Positions 1 through 10,437 are shown, numbered from the stretch's first letter. The stretch is DNA of 64,000 nucleotides from Tateyamaria sp. ANG-S1 (GCF_000814025.1 NZ_JWLL01000006.1:620001-684000), one strand, 5' to 3'. Translations and numbers: made by a program. The notes: generated by a model from the sequence alone, not told the origin.

Positions 1-688
<688 letters not shown>

Positions 689-1072
689 ATGAGCGGAATA
701 AAAACGATAATGACCGCCGGAGCAGTCACATTAATCATGGCAGGCGCGGCAGTCGCACATGACACACTAGCCTACACCTTCGCCGAGTGTGCAGGACGCT
801 TTTCAGCAGAAATGGAACATGCGTGGCTGATGAATGACCTCGGCGCGTCGGATCATGAAACGGACCGGGCGTCTTTTTCAATGCTCACATCTGCCACAAT
901 GGCACCGAATGAGGGGCGCGACATTCTCAATCACCGGATTGAGGTGAAACTGGCACATGCAGCCCTGTTGCAGCAGGCAAGTTTCGGGACCACACCCCAG
1001 CGGGCTCAGTCCGCGCAGAAGGTGGCCAAACAACATATCGCTGCCTGCCGAACCCTGCTTCTGGGCAGCTAG
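689..1072 (+). CDS. Small exported protein of unknown function
   Basis: A 127-residue protein with a clear signal peptide: a short basic start, a hydrophobic stretch at about residues 7-22 (TAGAVTLIMAGAAVA) and likely cleavage after AVAH. The mature part carries only two cysteines (in FAECAGRF and IAACRTLL), which could form a disulphide, and is predicted to be mostly helical. It stands alone, converging on the PNPOx gene whose stop lies 4 bases away. I do not recognise a family; a periplasmic location is inferred from the signal peptide only. Confidence 0.6.
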   Translation: MSGIKTIMTAGAVTLIMAGAAVAHDTLAYTFAECAGRFSAEMEHAWLMNDLGASDHETDRASFSMLTSATMAPNEGRDILNHRIEVKLAHAALLQQASFGTTPQRAQSAQKVAKQHIAACRTLLLGS

Positions 1073-1076
1073 TCGG

Positions 1077-1631
1077 TTACGGCGCGCGCCAGGTCCCCGC
1101 CCAATCGTCCTGTCGCACATATTCAGCGCGGCGGTGCCGTTCGCCAAGATGCACCAGATCGATATGGTCGATCACGCAACGCAGAACTGCAAAGCGGTCG
1201 CGTTCTGGCGGCTTGTCATACGCATAGACGTGATCAATCGCTGTGCCCGGATCTGGCACAGTGCCGTAAGACACGCGCGAGGCAGGTGGCACTTTGGCCC
1301 ACGCCACGTTGACCTGATCACCGGTCAGGATCTCGACACGTGCCGTCAGCCGGATCTGCAAGTTCGATTTCGGTATCCAGACATGCAAGGCCGCCACAGG
1401 AAACGCGCGCAAGGCAGTCACCTTCGGCGTGACGATATCCGTGTGAACCTCAACCACAGCCTCCGCCTGCGATGCATGCCGCAGCGCAACCGTTCGCGCT
1501 TCGGGGACGCCCGAGGGCGACACTGTGGCAAAGGTGGGATACCGCGCGGGCGATCGGCTGTCGGCCACCCCCCGGCGCAAGAGTTGCCAGGCCTCACCCA
1601 GAAAGGCCGACAAATCGTTAGGATCACTCAT
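1077..1631 (-). CDS. PNPOx-like FMN-binding protein (Alr4036 type)
   Basis: A 184-residue split-barrel flavoprotein related to pyridoxamine 5'-phosphate oxidase. The N-terminal half has the family pattern ATVSPSGVPEARTVALRHA (about residues 36-54), used for FMN binding; the C-terminal region ends in an R-x-E/W-rich segment as in the family. The substrate is unknown. It is the last gene of a leftward five-gene operon: its ATG overlaps the stop of the AttH-like gene by 8 bases. The usual PdxH C-terminal signature is not obvious, so a true role in vitamin B6 synthesis is not claimed. Confidence 0.75.
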   Translation of the reverse strand: MSDPNDLSAFLGEAWQLLRRGVADSRSPARYPTFATVSPSGVPEARTVALRHASQAEAVVEVHTDIVTPKVTALRAFPVAALHVWIPKSNLQIRLTARVEILTGDQVNVAWAKVPPASRVSYGTVPDPGTAIDHVYAYDKPPERDRFAVLRCVIDHIDLVHLGERHRRAEYVRQDDWAGTWRAP

Positions 1632-2664
1632 ATCCCGTCATCTCCAAATACCCGACGCCTGTGTGGCTGCCCGAGACACGCACCGGTCCTTCCCAATACG
1701 GGATGCTCAGCGGCATCCAAGCGTTCGGGTTCAACGCTTCCACCCGGACATCCACGCCCCGGTCCGGCAAACGCACCTGCCACGCAGTGGGCACATCCCG
1801 CCCGGCGACGGACGTCGTTTCAAGCGGTTCGGCACGGAACGCGCCGTCGGGATAAGGCGTCGTCGATCCATCCGGCTCAATCCATGTCGAGGCGGTGAAC
1901 CGGCTGCCGTCGCGCTGTCGCAACTGAAAACCCATCATCTTGTCCCCGCTGTCAAAAGACAGTGAAAACCAATCCCACCCAGTCTGGTTCTCCGACAAAG
2001 GTTGCGAAGACCATTCACGATCAAGCCACGCCTGCCCTGTCACTTCAACAGGCCCTTCTGGCAGCATCAAAGTGCCTGCGATCTGATAGAACGGTTGCGA
2101 ATAGTAATAGCTCGCCTGCCCGTCTGCGGACTTCACCGAAAAACCGCCCTGCCCCTGAAAGACCAACGGCCCCTGTGCCGTGAGTTCCATCTGGTAGCCA
2201 AAATCTGGTCCCTGCGCCCGCAGGCGCACCGCATCAAGGGTCTCCCCCTCCATCACCCACTCGTCGATCCATGCGCGAAACGGTTCAGGCACAACGCCTG
2301 CAACACCAGTGCCACCGCGCGCAAACCGTTCGGTTGCGAAATGCGCATCCGGCGTGGTCACAGCGGCGTGCGCGAACCACACTTGCGGCGACTGCCAACC
2401 CTCTGCCTCGCCCGGGGCCAACGCAGACCGGAACAGCGTCCATTGCAGCCCATAGGGCGTGCCATCCGCATCGCTCAGGTTGGCCGTTAGATACCACCAT
2501 TCGATCCGGTAGTCGGGATGCGGGCCATGGTCGCTGGGGAAGTCGAAAACCGGGTCGGGTTCTGGGATCGCAAAGCCGTCCGCATCGGTTCCCAACCCGG
2601 CAAAGCCCTGTGACAAGGCTGCCATCGGCCACAACAGGAAAAGCAAAAGCACCTTAACGTTCAT
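1624..2664 (-). CDS. AttH / CrtC-like secreted lipocalin-fold protein
   Basis: A 346-residue exported protein of the AttH / carotenoid 1,2-hydratase-like fold (COG5621, predicted secreted hydrolase). The N-terminus MNVKVLLLFLLWPMAALSQG is a signal peptide. Family motifs include DHGPHPDYRIEWWYLTANL near residues 45-63, GLQWTLFR, and WDWFSLSFDSGDKMMGFQLR in the C-terminal half. The ATG at 2664 is preferred because it begins the signal peptide; it overlaps the permease stop by 11 bases. Genes of this type usually sit beside a LolD/LolE-like ABC transporter, as here, which suggests a shared envelope role. A catalytic activity has not been shown for this subgroup. Confidence 0.8.
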   Translation of the reverse strand: MNVKVLLLFLLWPMAALSQGFAGLGTDADGFAIPEPDPVFDFPSDHGPHPDYRIEWWYLTANLSDADGTPYGLQWTLFRSALAPGEAEGWQSPQVWFAHAAVTTPDAHFATERFARGGTGVAGVVPEPFRAWIDEWVMEGETLDAVRLRAQGPDFGYQMELTAQGPLVFQGQGGFSVKSADGQASYYYSQPFYQIAGTLMLPEGPVEVTGQAWLDREWSSQPLSENQTGWDWFSLSFDSGDKMMGFQLRQRDGSRFTASTWIEPDGSTTPYPDGAFRAEPLETTSVAGRDVPTAWQVRLPDRGVDVRVEALNPNAWMPLSIPYWEGPVRVSGSHTGVGYLEMTGYE

Positions 2665-5023
2665 GGGCAAAGACCTTGAGCAAGGCATTCGGCGGCGTGC
2701 GCATCAGCCGCCATGCGGGCCAGGCAGCCGCCGCAACCGCAGCCAGCAGCGCATAGCCCCCCAGCCGCGCATAGTCGCCCGGGAACAGGAACATCGGTAG
2801 CCGCCAGCCGAAAGCCTCAACATTGATGATGGCCAAAAGCACCCAGGCCAACCCCAGCCCAACAGGCACGGCAAACAGAAACACCACAGCGGCAAAGACA
2901 ACTGCGCGCAACAACTCCAGCCTGCCGATGCGCGCCCGCGTCAAACCAAGCGCCCAGACGGGGGCAAGTTGCGGCACACGCAGGTCGGCCAGGGTCAGCA
3001 GGCTCATCAACATCGCAAAGCCCGCAACACTCAGGGTCAGAATATTCAACGCAGCCGTCACGGTGAACGTGCGTTCGAACACCTGAAGTGAGAACGCCTT
3101 GAGCGCCGCCTGATCCGTGATGGCGCTGTCCGGCACACCCAGCTCTGCAACAAGCATGTCGCGCAGGGCCTGTGCATCGTCGGTGCGGATGCCGAATTGC
3201 CGTGGACGTACCTCTGGATAGAGCGATCGAAACATATCCTCACTGACAATGGCCTGCCCTTTCGGATTTCCGTAGTCGGCGACAATCGCAACCACGGGCA
3301 AGGGCGCACCAGGCGCAATCTCGACCAAATCACCAAGCCAAAGGTTGGCCCGCCGCGCCAGCTGCTCGTTCAGGACAACAGCTTGTCCATTCTCCACCGC
3401 GTCCCAGGCGTCTGGCATTGCGTTAAGAAACGCCCAGCTTTGCCTATACGTCGGGCCCACGCGGACACCAAACAAACGGGCTGGCAAATTGGCAATGGGC
3501 CGGTCGACGGAAAGAAGCGGCAGCACGGTTGCACCGGCTTGCGTCAGTCGCGCCTCGATGTCATGCGCCTGTTCGGTGCTGTCGGTCTGAACATACAGCT
3601 CCGGCGCAAGCCGTTGATCCAGGAAGGACACGAAGGTCAGCCGAAAGCTGGACACCATCGTTGCCACGCCGATGTTAGCTGAAATCGCCAGCAACAGCGC
3701 CATGAGCGCAAGGCTCAACCCCGGCAATTGCTGCCGTGTATCGGCCCAGAACCACCGCCAGACCGGAGAGGTGGCCCCCTGCTCTGCCATCTTCAAAAGC
3801 GGCGCGATGAGGACTGGCAGGATCAAAGCCGCACCGATCAGGAAACACCCCAACAGCGCAAAACCGGCAAGCAGGCCATGCCCCACTGCCCCCAGTGCCA
3901 CTGCGGCAACAAAAAGAAAGGCAGCACAAACAGCCTGCACACGCTGCGCGCGGCGCGACGACATCGCCCAGGCGCGCGGCCGTGCGCTGGCCAACAGCGG
4001 CATGCGGGCGATCTGCCAAAGCCGTATACCTGCGGCGGCTAACGCGCCAAGCACCGCAATCGCAAATCCCGAACCCCACCAGGACACGCGGAACTGCAGG
4101 CTGCCGGAAACCTCCGCTCCGTATAACCCGCGCAAAGTCACTGCGACGTCTGGCAGAAGGGCGGCGGCAACCACATAGCCCAGAAGAATACCCAGCCCCG
4201 CGCCAATCACGCCGAGGATCAAAACCTCAACCACCATCAAGGTGATCAGGCGCGGCAGCGGGACACCCAGCGCTCGGAGGGTGCGCACCATCCCCCGCCG
4301 CTGCTCAAACGCCAGCCCGATGGTGCTGTAGACAATGAACAGCCCCACGGCGAAGCTGAGCAGGCCAAAGGCGGTCAGGTTTAAGTGAAAGCTGTCGGTC
4401 AACTCGCCCACATCAGCTGTCTGGCTCGCAGGCTGCAGACGCAGATGCGGGGTGATGCTGGCAAGATCCGGTTGCATCAACGGCTGTTGCGGCAGCACCA
4501 GCAATCGGCTCAGATCATCGCGATCCAGCAGCCGTTGCGCGACGCCGATATCGGTCACGGCCAGGTTTGGCGCAACGCTGGGGTCCACAGTCACCGATAA
4601 GTCCGACGGCAGCCGCGATGCCGTTTCCTGATTGGCAAAGACGCGATCCCCGGCCAAAAGGTCGGTCAGATCCCCATCCTGTCCGGCACCAAACCCCGCG
4701 GGAGAGGAGAGCGGATCGAAACCAAGCAGGCGGACATCGCCCAAGCGCCCCTCGATCAGAGGCGCGACCCGCCAGCCTGCGCGCCGCAAATCGACAAAGT
4801 CCGACTGTGCGATCCGGTCACCCGATATGGGCAGGATCTGATCGAACTGACCTTCGCCCAGCGTTTCTGCCGCCGCATCGTAACTGGCACGCGCTTCCGC
4901 GTTGATCGCCTGCACCCCGGACCAAAGGGCAGTGGCAAGCGCGAGACCGGCCAGAAAGGCAAACAACTGAAGCGGGTTGCGCCGCCAGTGCGACAGGAGT
5001 GCTGCAAGACACGCGCGCGTCAT
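2654..5023 (-). CDS. ABC transporter permease with two FtsX domains
   Basis: A 789-residue inner-membrane protein. After one N-terminal membrane segment (about residues 20-40) comes a periplasmic domain, then two FtsX-type blocks at roughly 215-340 and 650-780, with further membrane segments between them (about 365-460). The architecture is that of MacB/LolE-type permeases that act mechanically on envelope substrates rather than as pore importers. The start ATG overlaps the ATPase stop (5020-5023, ATGA), and its own stop overlaps the AttH-like gene, so the three are translationally coupled. Substrate unknown; lipoprotein or lipid handling is an inference from the family. Confidence 0.85.
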   Translation of the reverse strand: MTRACLAALLSHWRRNPLQLFAFLAGLALATALWSGVQAINAEARASYDAAAETLGEGQFDQILPISGDRIAQSDFVDLRRAGWRVAPLIEGRLGDVRLLGFDPLSSPAGFGAGQDGDLTDLLAGDRVFANQETASRLPSDLSVTVDPSVAPNLAVTDIGVAQRLLDRDDLSRLLVLPQQPLMQPDLASITPHLRLQPASQTADVGELTDSFHLNLTAFGLLSFAVGLFIVYSTIGLAFEQRRGMVRTLRALGVPLPRLITLMVVEVLILGVIGAGLGILLGYVVAAALLPDVAVTLRGLYGAEVSGSLQFRVSWWGSGFAIAVLGALAAAGIRLWQIARMPLLASARPRAWAMSSRRAQRVQAVCAAFLFVAAVALGAVGHGLLAGFALLGCFLIGAALILPVLIAPLLKMAEQGATSPVWRWFWADTRQQLPGLSLALMALLLAISANIGVATMVSSFRLTFVSFLDQRLAPELYVQTDSTEQAHDIEARLTQAGATVLPLLSVDRPIANLPARLFGVRVGPTYRQSWAFLNAMPDAWDAVENGQAVVLNEQLARRANLWLGDLVEIAPGAPLPVVAIVADYGNPKGQAIVSEDMFRSLYPEVRPRQFGIRTDDAQALRDMLVAELGVPDSAITDQAALKAFSLQVFERTFTVTAALNILTLSVAGFAMLMSLLTLADLRVPQLAPVWALGLTRARIGRLELLRAVVFAAVVFLFAVPVGLGLAWVLLAIINVEAFGWRLPMFLFPGDYARLGGYALLAAVAAAAWPAWRLMRTPPNALLKVFAHER

Positions 5024-5691
5024 TCCACCCGACCCCGCCGCAAATGCAGGCGTCGGTCCATGCGTGCGGCAATGCCGGGCGAATGTGTGACCAAAAGCAA
5101 ACCCGCACCTGTGTCGGCGACAAGCCCGATCAGCTGTTCCAGCACGTCATCTGCCGTGCTTTCGTCCAGGTTTCCGGTCGGCTCATCCGCCAACAGGACA
5201 CGCGGGCGCGCCGCCAGTGCGCGAGCGATAGCGACCCGTTGCTGCTGTCCGCCAGACAGGGCCTCGGGATACTTTCTCATCTGTTCGGACAGGCCCAGTC
5301 GGGCAACCAAGTGGCCAATGAAGTCCGTATCCACACGACCCGCGAGCCGCGCCTGAAACGCGATATTGTCCGCCACGGTCAGCGAGGGGATAAGATTGAA
5401 CTGCTGAAACACGACGGCCACGTCCTTGCATCGCACAGCGGCACGGGCGCTATCGGACATCGGCACCAGATCCTGCCCCGCAACATGCACCTGGCCGGTA
5501 TCCGCCGTCTCCAACCCTCCGGCAATGTGCAAGAGGGTGCTCTTTCCGCTGCCGGATTCGCCCGTCAGGGCGAGCGTTTCACCTGGACCAAGCGTCAGGT
5601 CCACACCATGCAGCACCTGAACAGGACCATCCGCACCGGCATAAGACTTGGTGACACCGCTCAGGTGCAGGACTGGTTCGATCTGTGTCAT
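5020..5691 (-). CDS. ABC transporter ATP-binding protein (LolD/MacB type)
   Basis: A 223-residue nucleotide-binding subunit. It shows Walker A GESGSGKSTLLH (about residues 43-54), the Q-loop FQQFNLIP, the signature LSGGQQQRVAIARAL, Walker B VLLADEPTGNLDE and the H-loop LLVTHSPG. The DEPTGNLD wording is typical of the LolD/MacB/FtsE group, matching the FtsX-type permease encoded immediately downstream with a 4-base overlap. Its ATG overlaps the stop of the UbiB-like gene by 4 bases (TCAT at 5688-5691 on the plus strand). Confidence 0.9.
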   Translation of the reverse strand: MTQIEPVLHLSGVTKSYAGADGPVQVLHGVDLTLGPGETLALTGESGSGKSTLLHIAGGLETADTGQVHVAGQDLVPMSDSARAAVRCKDVAVVFQQFNLIPSLTVADNIAFQARLAGRVDTDFIGHLVARLGLSEQMRKYPEALSGGQQQRVAIARALAARPRVLLADEPTGNLDESTADDVLEQLIGLVADTGAGLLLVTHSPGIAARMDRRLHLRRGRVE

Positions 5692-7019
5692 GCGCGTGCC
5701 GTGTAGGGCGCAATCAGTTCAGCCACAGGAACACGCGCCCGCAGCCGACGCGCCAGCAGAAACATACCAGCCAACTTGCGCTGGATATACAGCAGGTCCA
5801 TGGGCACCGGCGGCGGCACGAACCCATCCCGCGCCAGCGCTTCGCCCATCTGTTGCAAACGCCGCGACAGGTCAGATTGGGCAAGGTCCAGAAAGGGATG
5901 CGTCCGCAATTCGTCAAAAACAAGCATGGTCATGTCGAGAATGCGATTGCGAAACGCGGGTGCAACCGACAAAGGGACGAGCCCCATGTCAGCCACGATC
6001 CCGGACACCTCATCCCGCGCGCCTTGCATGCCTGCGCGCATCAGCGCCCGCATCTGGTCAGACAGGCCAGACGGAACCGCTCGGGTCGCGCCAAAGTCCA
6101 GCAGAACAATCCGACCGCTCTCGCGATCAAATCGGTAGTTGGCGAAATTCGGGTCGGTTTGCATGAGCCCGAAGTCGAACAGCTCGCGCAACACCAGCTC
6201 ACACAGGTCGCGCATGACGCGGTCCCGTGCGTCCTGCGTCTCTTCGCTGACAGCTTCAATGGCTTCGGACGGCACGAATGACATCGCAAGCACACGTTCG
6301 GTGCTCAGGGGGGCATGGACCCGAGGCAAAAGAAACCTGGCATCGCCGTCAAGAAGTCCCGCGAAACGCGCAAGATGCTTGGCCTCAGCGCGGTAATCAG
6401 CCTCTTCCCTCAACTGCCCGCGCGCTTCTTCCAGATACGGATCAAGGGCGAAGCCCTCGGGCAGCAGGCCGGACAGCCGGATCAGACGCCCGATATTGAC
6501 AACGTCACTGTCGATACTGCGGGCAATTCCGGGATACTGAACCTTGATGGCCAATTCCGTCCCATCCGGCAAGGCGGCCCGGTGGACCTGACCGATTGAA
6601 GCTGCCGCAATGGGTCTCACATCGAATGCGGCAAACCCGGCACGCCATCCAGCCCCCCATTCGGCATCCAGCACGTCGCGCAACTGCTTGGGCGGCATAA
6701 AATCTGCATCCGCTCTAAGGCGCGCCATGATATCGGCAAGCTCTGGCGGCAGAACGTCACCTGTGTCCATAGACACAAGCTGTCCCACCTTCATGGCCGC
6801 ACCGCGCATCCGCGCCAGCTCGTCCGCAACGCGGCGCATGTTGGCGGGGGTCAGCAGCAGGTCGCGGGCGTTCGGGCGTGTCCCCTGACCCAACTGGCGC
6901 GCGCCATCTACTGCCATTCGCCCGGCCACACCGACGGCCAGCGACCCCATGCGACCAAAGCGCGATAGACGTCCCGCCGGAACCGCCAAAGGGCGGGAAA
7001 GATTGGAATGATCTGCCAT
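5688..7019 (-). CDS. ABC1/UbiB-family atypical kinase
   Basis: A 443-residue protein of the UbiB/ADCK family. The hallmark KxGQ motif appears in GAAMKVGQLVSM, the A-rich loop replacing the glycine loop in AAASIGQVHRAA, the catalytic lysine in TELAIKVQYPG, and the metal-binding region in IVLLDFGATRAV. Known relatives support ubiquinone synthesis or lipid transport, but no other ubi gene is present. ATG at 7017-7019 (MADHSNLS) is preferred; the longer frame upstream runs through the tRNA gene. It begins the five-gene operon ending with the PNPOx-like gene, and overlaps the ATPase by ATGA. Confidence 0.85.
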   Translation of the reverse strand: MADHSNLSRPLAVPAGRLSRFGRMGSLAVGVAGRMAVDGARQLGQGTRPNARDLLLTPANMRRVADELARMRGAAMKVGQLVSMDTGDVLPPELADIMARLRADADFMPPKQLRDVLDAEWGAGWRAGFAAFDVRPIAAASIGQVHRAALPDGTELAIKVQYPGIARSIDSDVVNIGRLIRLSGLLPEGFALDPYLEEARGQLREEADYRAEAKHLARFAGLLDGDARFLLPRVHAPLSTERVLAMSFVPSEAIEAVSEETQDARDRVMRDLCELVLRELFDFGLMQTDPNFANYRFDRESGRIVLLDFGATRAVPSGLSDQMRALMRAGMQGARDEVSGIVADMGLVPLSVAPAFRNRILDMTMLVFDELRTHPFLDLAQSDLSRRLQQMGEALARDGFVPPPVPMDLLYIQRKLAGMFLLARRLRARVPVAELIAPYTARA

Positions 7020-7155
7020 CTGCGTCGCGTATCCTTGCCTTGCTCGAAAGCTAAGTGGCGCAGGACGAAAATCAAACGCTCTGACAACGGCTTGTCGCAA
7101 ATGCAAAGGTGATCTGCCTTGGCCGCGCGATAGACCAGAATGGAATGAGAGGGAG

Positions 7156-7245
7156 TGGCGGACAGGAAGGGATTCGAACCCTCGAGACGGTTTCCCGCCT
7201 ACGCACTTTCCAGGCGCGCGCCTTCGACCACTCGGCCACCTGTCC
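7156..7245 (-). tRNA. tRNA-Ser (GGA anticodon)
   Basis: A class II tRNA of 90 bases with encoded CCA. Acceptor stem GGACAGG (7239-7245) pairs with CCTGTCC (7160-7166), followed by discriminator G and CCA at 7156-7158. The anticodon loop reads CTGGAAA, giving GGA (decodes UCC/UCU). The long variable arm is the stem around GGCGGGAAACCGTC, and the T-loop TTCGAAT is canonical. It lies between alaX and the UbiB-like gene on the same strand. Confidence 0.95.
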
Positions 7246-7303
7246 ACCGCCGTCTCTATCGAATGAAGGCACCGGGATGCAAGCGGGTTCGTTGCGAAAA
7301 ATC

Positions 7304-8023
7304 TCAACCGTCGAGATGAAGATAGACGCGGCGGTTCATGCGCCCCTTCTTTTCAACCTTGCCGATACGCAATGCACCGATCTCGCCTGTTCTGGCCACG
7401 TGGGTGCCACCGCATGGTTGCAGGTCAATCGTCGACGGCCCTTCGCCAATGCGGATCAACCGGATCTGACCAGCGCCGCGCGGCGGCTTCACGGACAAGG
7501 TCTTGACCATTTCCGGGTTGGCATCCAGCTCAGCCTCAGTGATCCACTCGGCACTCACACGGGCATCGGCGGACACGTGATCGTTCAGAACGTCGGCAAT
7601 GGCGTCCTTGTCCTCGGGCGCGTCAGCCATATCAAAGTCAAGACGCCCGCGCCCGGCAGAGATGGACCCGCCCGTCACACCGAACGGCAAAGCAACGGAC
7701 AACAAATGCAGCGCCGTATGCACACGCATATGGGCGTGGCGCCGATCCCAATCCAACGACTGCACCACCTGCGCACCCACCGGGGGCAAGGCGCGTGGCT
7801 CGGCCGGAACAAGGATGATACTGTCGCCATCGCCTTTGACTGTCGTGGCAATGGTCAGCGCCCCGCCATCCCAACTCAGCGATCCGCTGTCGCCCGGCTG
7901 TCCGCCGCCCGTGGGATAAAACACCGATCGGTTCAAAACGATGCCACCTTCGGGCGTGTGTGCTATGACGACGCCATCGGCATCCCGCATATAGGCATCG
8001 TCGCGAAACAGCGGTTCGGTCAT
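7304..8023 (-). CDS. alaX: Alanyl-tRNA editing protein AlaX
   Basis: A 239-residue stand-alone editing domain that hydrolyses mischarged Ser- or Gly-tRNA(Ala) in trans. The zinc-binding HxxxH is in VHTALHLL (His102, His106), and the second metal site is in QPCGGTHVA near residues 205-213. The N-terminal FYPTGGGQPGD motif is also diagnostic. The start ATG overlaps the stop of the mechanosensitive channel gene (8020-8023), so it is the last gene of the stress-type cluster. Its place beside cysK and trgAB may link editing to oxidative damage of AlaRS; that link is inference. Confidence 0.9.
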   Translation of the reverse strand: MTEPLFRDDAYMRDADGVVIAHTPEGGIVLNRSVFYPTGGGQPGDSGSLSWDGGALTIATTVKGDGDSIILVPAEPRALPPVGAQVVQSLDWDRRHAHMRVHTALHLLSVALPFGVTGGSISAGRGRLDFDMADAPEDKDAIADVLNDHVSADARVSAEWITEAELDANPEMVKTLSVKPPRGAGQIRLIRIGEGPSTIDLQPCGGTHVARTGEIGALRIGKVEKKGRMNRRVYLHLDG

Positions 8024-10437
8024 CTTGCGTCTCCGTCGCCATCATCCGCCGAGGCATCCGGCTCAATGTCGCTGTATTCGATGTGATCTGCGGTTGGCTT
8101 GTTGTCTGTGGTCGCCTCAGGCACGCTCGCAACCTTGGGTTGCAACACTTCAGGATTACGCAACCAGACATCCCGCTGGGCAAAGGGTATCTCGATTCCC
8201 TCCTGCTGGAAGCGTTCGTTGATCTGGTGGTTGATCTCGTTCTTGACGGCCAGCATCCAGTTCACGTCGCGCAGAATAATGCGGATCTCGAAATCCAGGC
8301 TGTCGGCGCCAAAGCCCATGAACAGAACCGCCGGGGGCGGATTGGCCAGCGCCATAGGGTGGGCATCTGCAATCTCTTTCAGGATGCGTTCGACACGCCG
8401 TGTGTCGGTGCCATAGGCGACACCGACGGGCACGATAACCCGGCCAACCGTGTTGCCACGGGTGTAGTTCGTGACCGTGCCGGAAATCAGGTCGGCATTG
8501 GGCACGATCACATCGGTGCGGTCAAAGGTCTCGATCCGTGTCGACCGGACCGAGATCGAGCGAACATAACCCATCTGCCCGCCGACCTCGATCCAGTCCC
8601 CCTCGGAGATCGGGCGTTCGATCAGAAGGATGATGCCCGAGACAAAGTTCGACACGATGGTCTGTAGGCCAAAGCCGATGCCCACCGACAGTGCACCCGC
8701 CACGATGGCGAGGCTCGACAGGTCGATACCGGCTGATGTGATGGCAATCAGCGCGGCAAGGAAAATCCCGACATACCCCAGGCCAGACACAATCGCGACC
8801 TGCCCACCGGGGTCGAGCTTCGTCTTGGGTAAAACGGATGTCTTTAGGGCGTTTTGCACCGCGCGGGTCAGCACGTAACCAATGGTGAAAACGATGATAA
8901 GGGTAAAGAAGTTGCCGGGCGAAATCGTCACATCGCCGATGGTCAGACCAGAGCGCAAGGCGGCCCAAACCTCGGTCAAATCAGTGACACGAGCGCCCCA
9001 GATCAGCGATAGGGGGATAATGGCAAGCAAAACCAGTAGGAAGCTGACAAGGGTCGGCACCAAGCTTTCGCGGGCACCTTCACCCGGGCGCAACGCGGCA
9101 TAGACATCGCGGACAAAGCCTTGAAGCAGAACGACAGTACCAATCAACGCAAGGGTGAGGATGGTTGGATAGATCAGAAATTTCGACGCTGCACCAAAGC
9201 CAGACGCGGCGAGGACGGGGGCAAGCAACCCAACTGCAATCACGGCCCGGCCAATCGTGGCGGCGACCCGGTCACCGTATGGAACCGGTTGTTCTAAATC
9301 CGTGCTGCGCTCGCGCACTTTGCGGCGCAAGAGCCAACCCAACCGCACGAGGACAAGGCCCGCGACGATCACAAGTGGGAAATGCAGAACCGCATCCGAT
9401 CCCGCATCATAGCGGTCAAAATCGGACACGCCGGTCAGCAGGACAGCCAGACCAAAGACACACGCCAAGATGGCGGCATAGACGCGGCCTTCGCCCCGCC
9501 GGTTGTCCGGAATAGCCACAGACAGCCGCAACGCATCATCTTGTGGGAACAGACGGCTGGCCAACCAGCGCGAGAAAAACAGCACAAGGCCAAAGATCTC
9601 CAGCCCGTCCAACAGCAGATCACCTCTTGGTCCAAACAGCTCTGTCGCACGGACCGCGCGGATAAAGGCAAACAGGCCGAGCATGGGCAAAATGATCTGC
9701 CCCAGCGACACGACAAAACTGGCGACCCCGGCGCTTGATCCTGTCCCGCCCCGCTGAATGCGCACGGCCAGCAACTCTGTCCAATGTCGGGACCGGGCCA
9801 GAAGCACAATGCCAACCGCCAACAAAAACAGAACCAGCGGAAGATTATCGCTTGCACTGGATCGACGCGAAGGGTTTTGCCAGGCTTGGCGCGTGCCCGC
9901 GACAAGTGCTGTTAGAGATTCCTGCGCATGTCGCAACGCGGCGGGCCAATTGTTCGGGTTGACCGGCCACGGGCCCATGTTCAGCAGCTCTTCGGTCTGC
10001 CTGTCCCGCAGGATACCGTCAATCTCGGCGATGATACCGTTGGCCCGGCTGAACGCTTCTTCTGCCGTGCGCCTTGGCGTGCTCAACCGCTCGCGCTGTT
10101 CAGTCAGTTCCGCGCGACGGTTTGCAATCTCTGTCGGTTCCTCCTGACCCTCTTCGGGGGCTGGCCCCAACGCAGCGATCTGATCGCGCAAGGTCTGCAA
10201 CCGGCTTGCATTGGCATTGAGCTGGTTCTCAAACCGGATGCGCCAGTCGGCCACCTCGGCGCGCAAGGTTTCAAAGGCCTGGTTCGAGGCCTCGGCAACC
10301 TCAACCGCCCGTTCGGCCCGGGTGGCGGTGTTTTCCCACGCTTCGTAATCCGGTCCGTTGTTCTGAGCGACCGCAAGGCTGGCAAACAGAACGATGCAGG
10401 CAGTCAGAAGTGCGGTACGCAACCACGCCAAGGGCAT
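8020..10437 (-). CDS. MscS-family mechanosensitive channel with DUF3772 domain
   Basis: An 805-residue inner-membrane channel. A signal peptide (about residues 1-25) is followed by a helical, coiled-coil-prone periplasmic domain (25-180, DUF3772 type), about ten membrane segments, and the MscS core near 560-760. The core has GGLGYVGIFLAALIAITSAG, the pore helix rich in G and A (GALSVGIGFGLQTIVSNFVS) and the beta domain beginning ERPISEGDWIEVGG. ATG at 10435-10437 shares one base with the cysK stop (TGATG); a TTG one codon upstream is less likely. It probably protects against hypo-osmotic shock. Confidence 0.88.
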   Translation of the reverse strand: MPLAWLRTALLTACIVLFASLAVAQNNGPDYEAWENTATRAERAVEVAEASNQAFETLRAEVADWRIRFENQLNANASRLQTLRDQIAALGPAPEEGQEEPTEIANRRAELTEQRERLSTPRRTAEEAFSRANGIIAEIDGILRDRQTEELLNMGPWPVNPNNWPAALRHAQESLTALVAGTRQAWQNPSRRSSASDNLPLVLFLLAVGIVLLARSRHWTELLAVRIQRGGTGSSAGVASFVVSLGQIILPMLGLFAFIRAVRATELFGPRGDLLLDGLEIFGLVLFFSRWLASRLFPQDDALRLSVAIPDNRRGEGRVYAAILACVFGLAVLLTGVSDFDRYDAGSDAVLHFPLVIVAGLVLVRLGWLLRRKVRERSTDLEQPVPYGDRVAATIGRAVIAVGLLAPVLAASGFGAASKFLIYPTILTLALIGTVVLLQGFVRDVYAALRPGEGARESLVPTLVSFLLVLLAIIPLSLIWGARVTDLTEVWAALRSGLTIGDVTISPGNFFTLIIVFTIGYVLTRAVQNALKTSVLPKTKLDPGGQVAIVSGLGYVGIFLAALIAITSAGIDLSSLAIVAGALSVGIGFGLQTIVSNFVSGIILLIERPISEGDWIEVGGQMGYVRSISVRSTRIETFDRTDVIVPNADLISGTVTNYTRGNTVGRVIVPVGVAYGTDTRRVERILKEIADAHPMALANPPPAVLFMGFGADSLDFEIRIILRDVNWMLAVKNEINHQINERFQQEGIEIPFAQRDVWLRNPEVLQPKVASVPEATTDNKPTADHIEYSDIEPDASADDGDGDAR

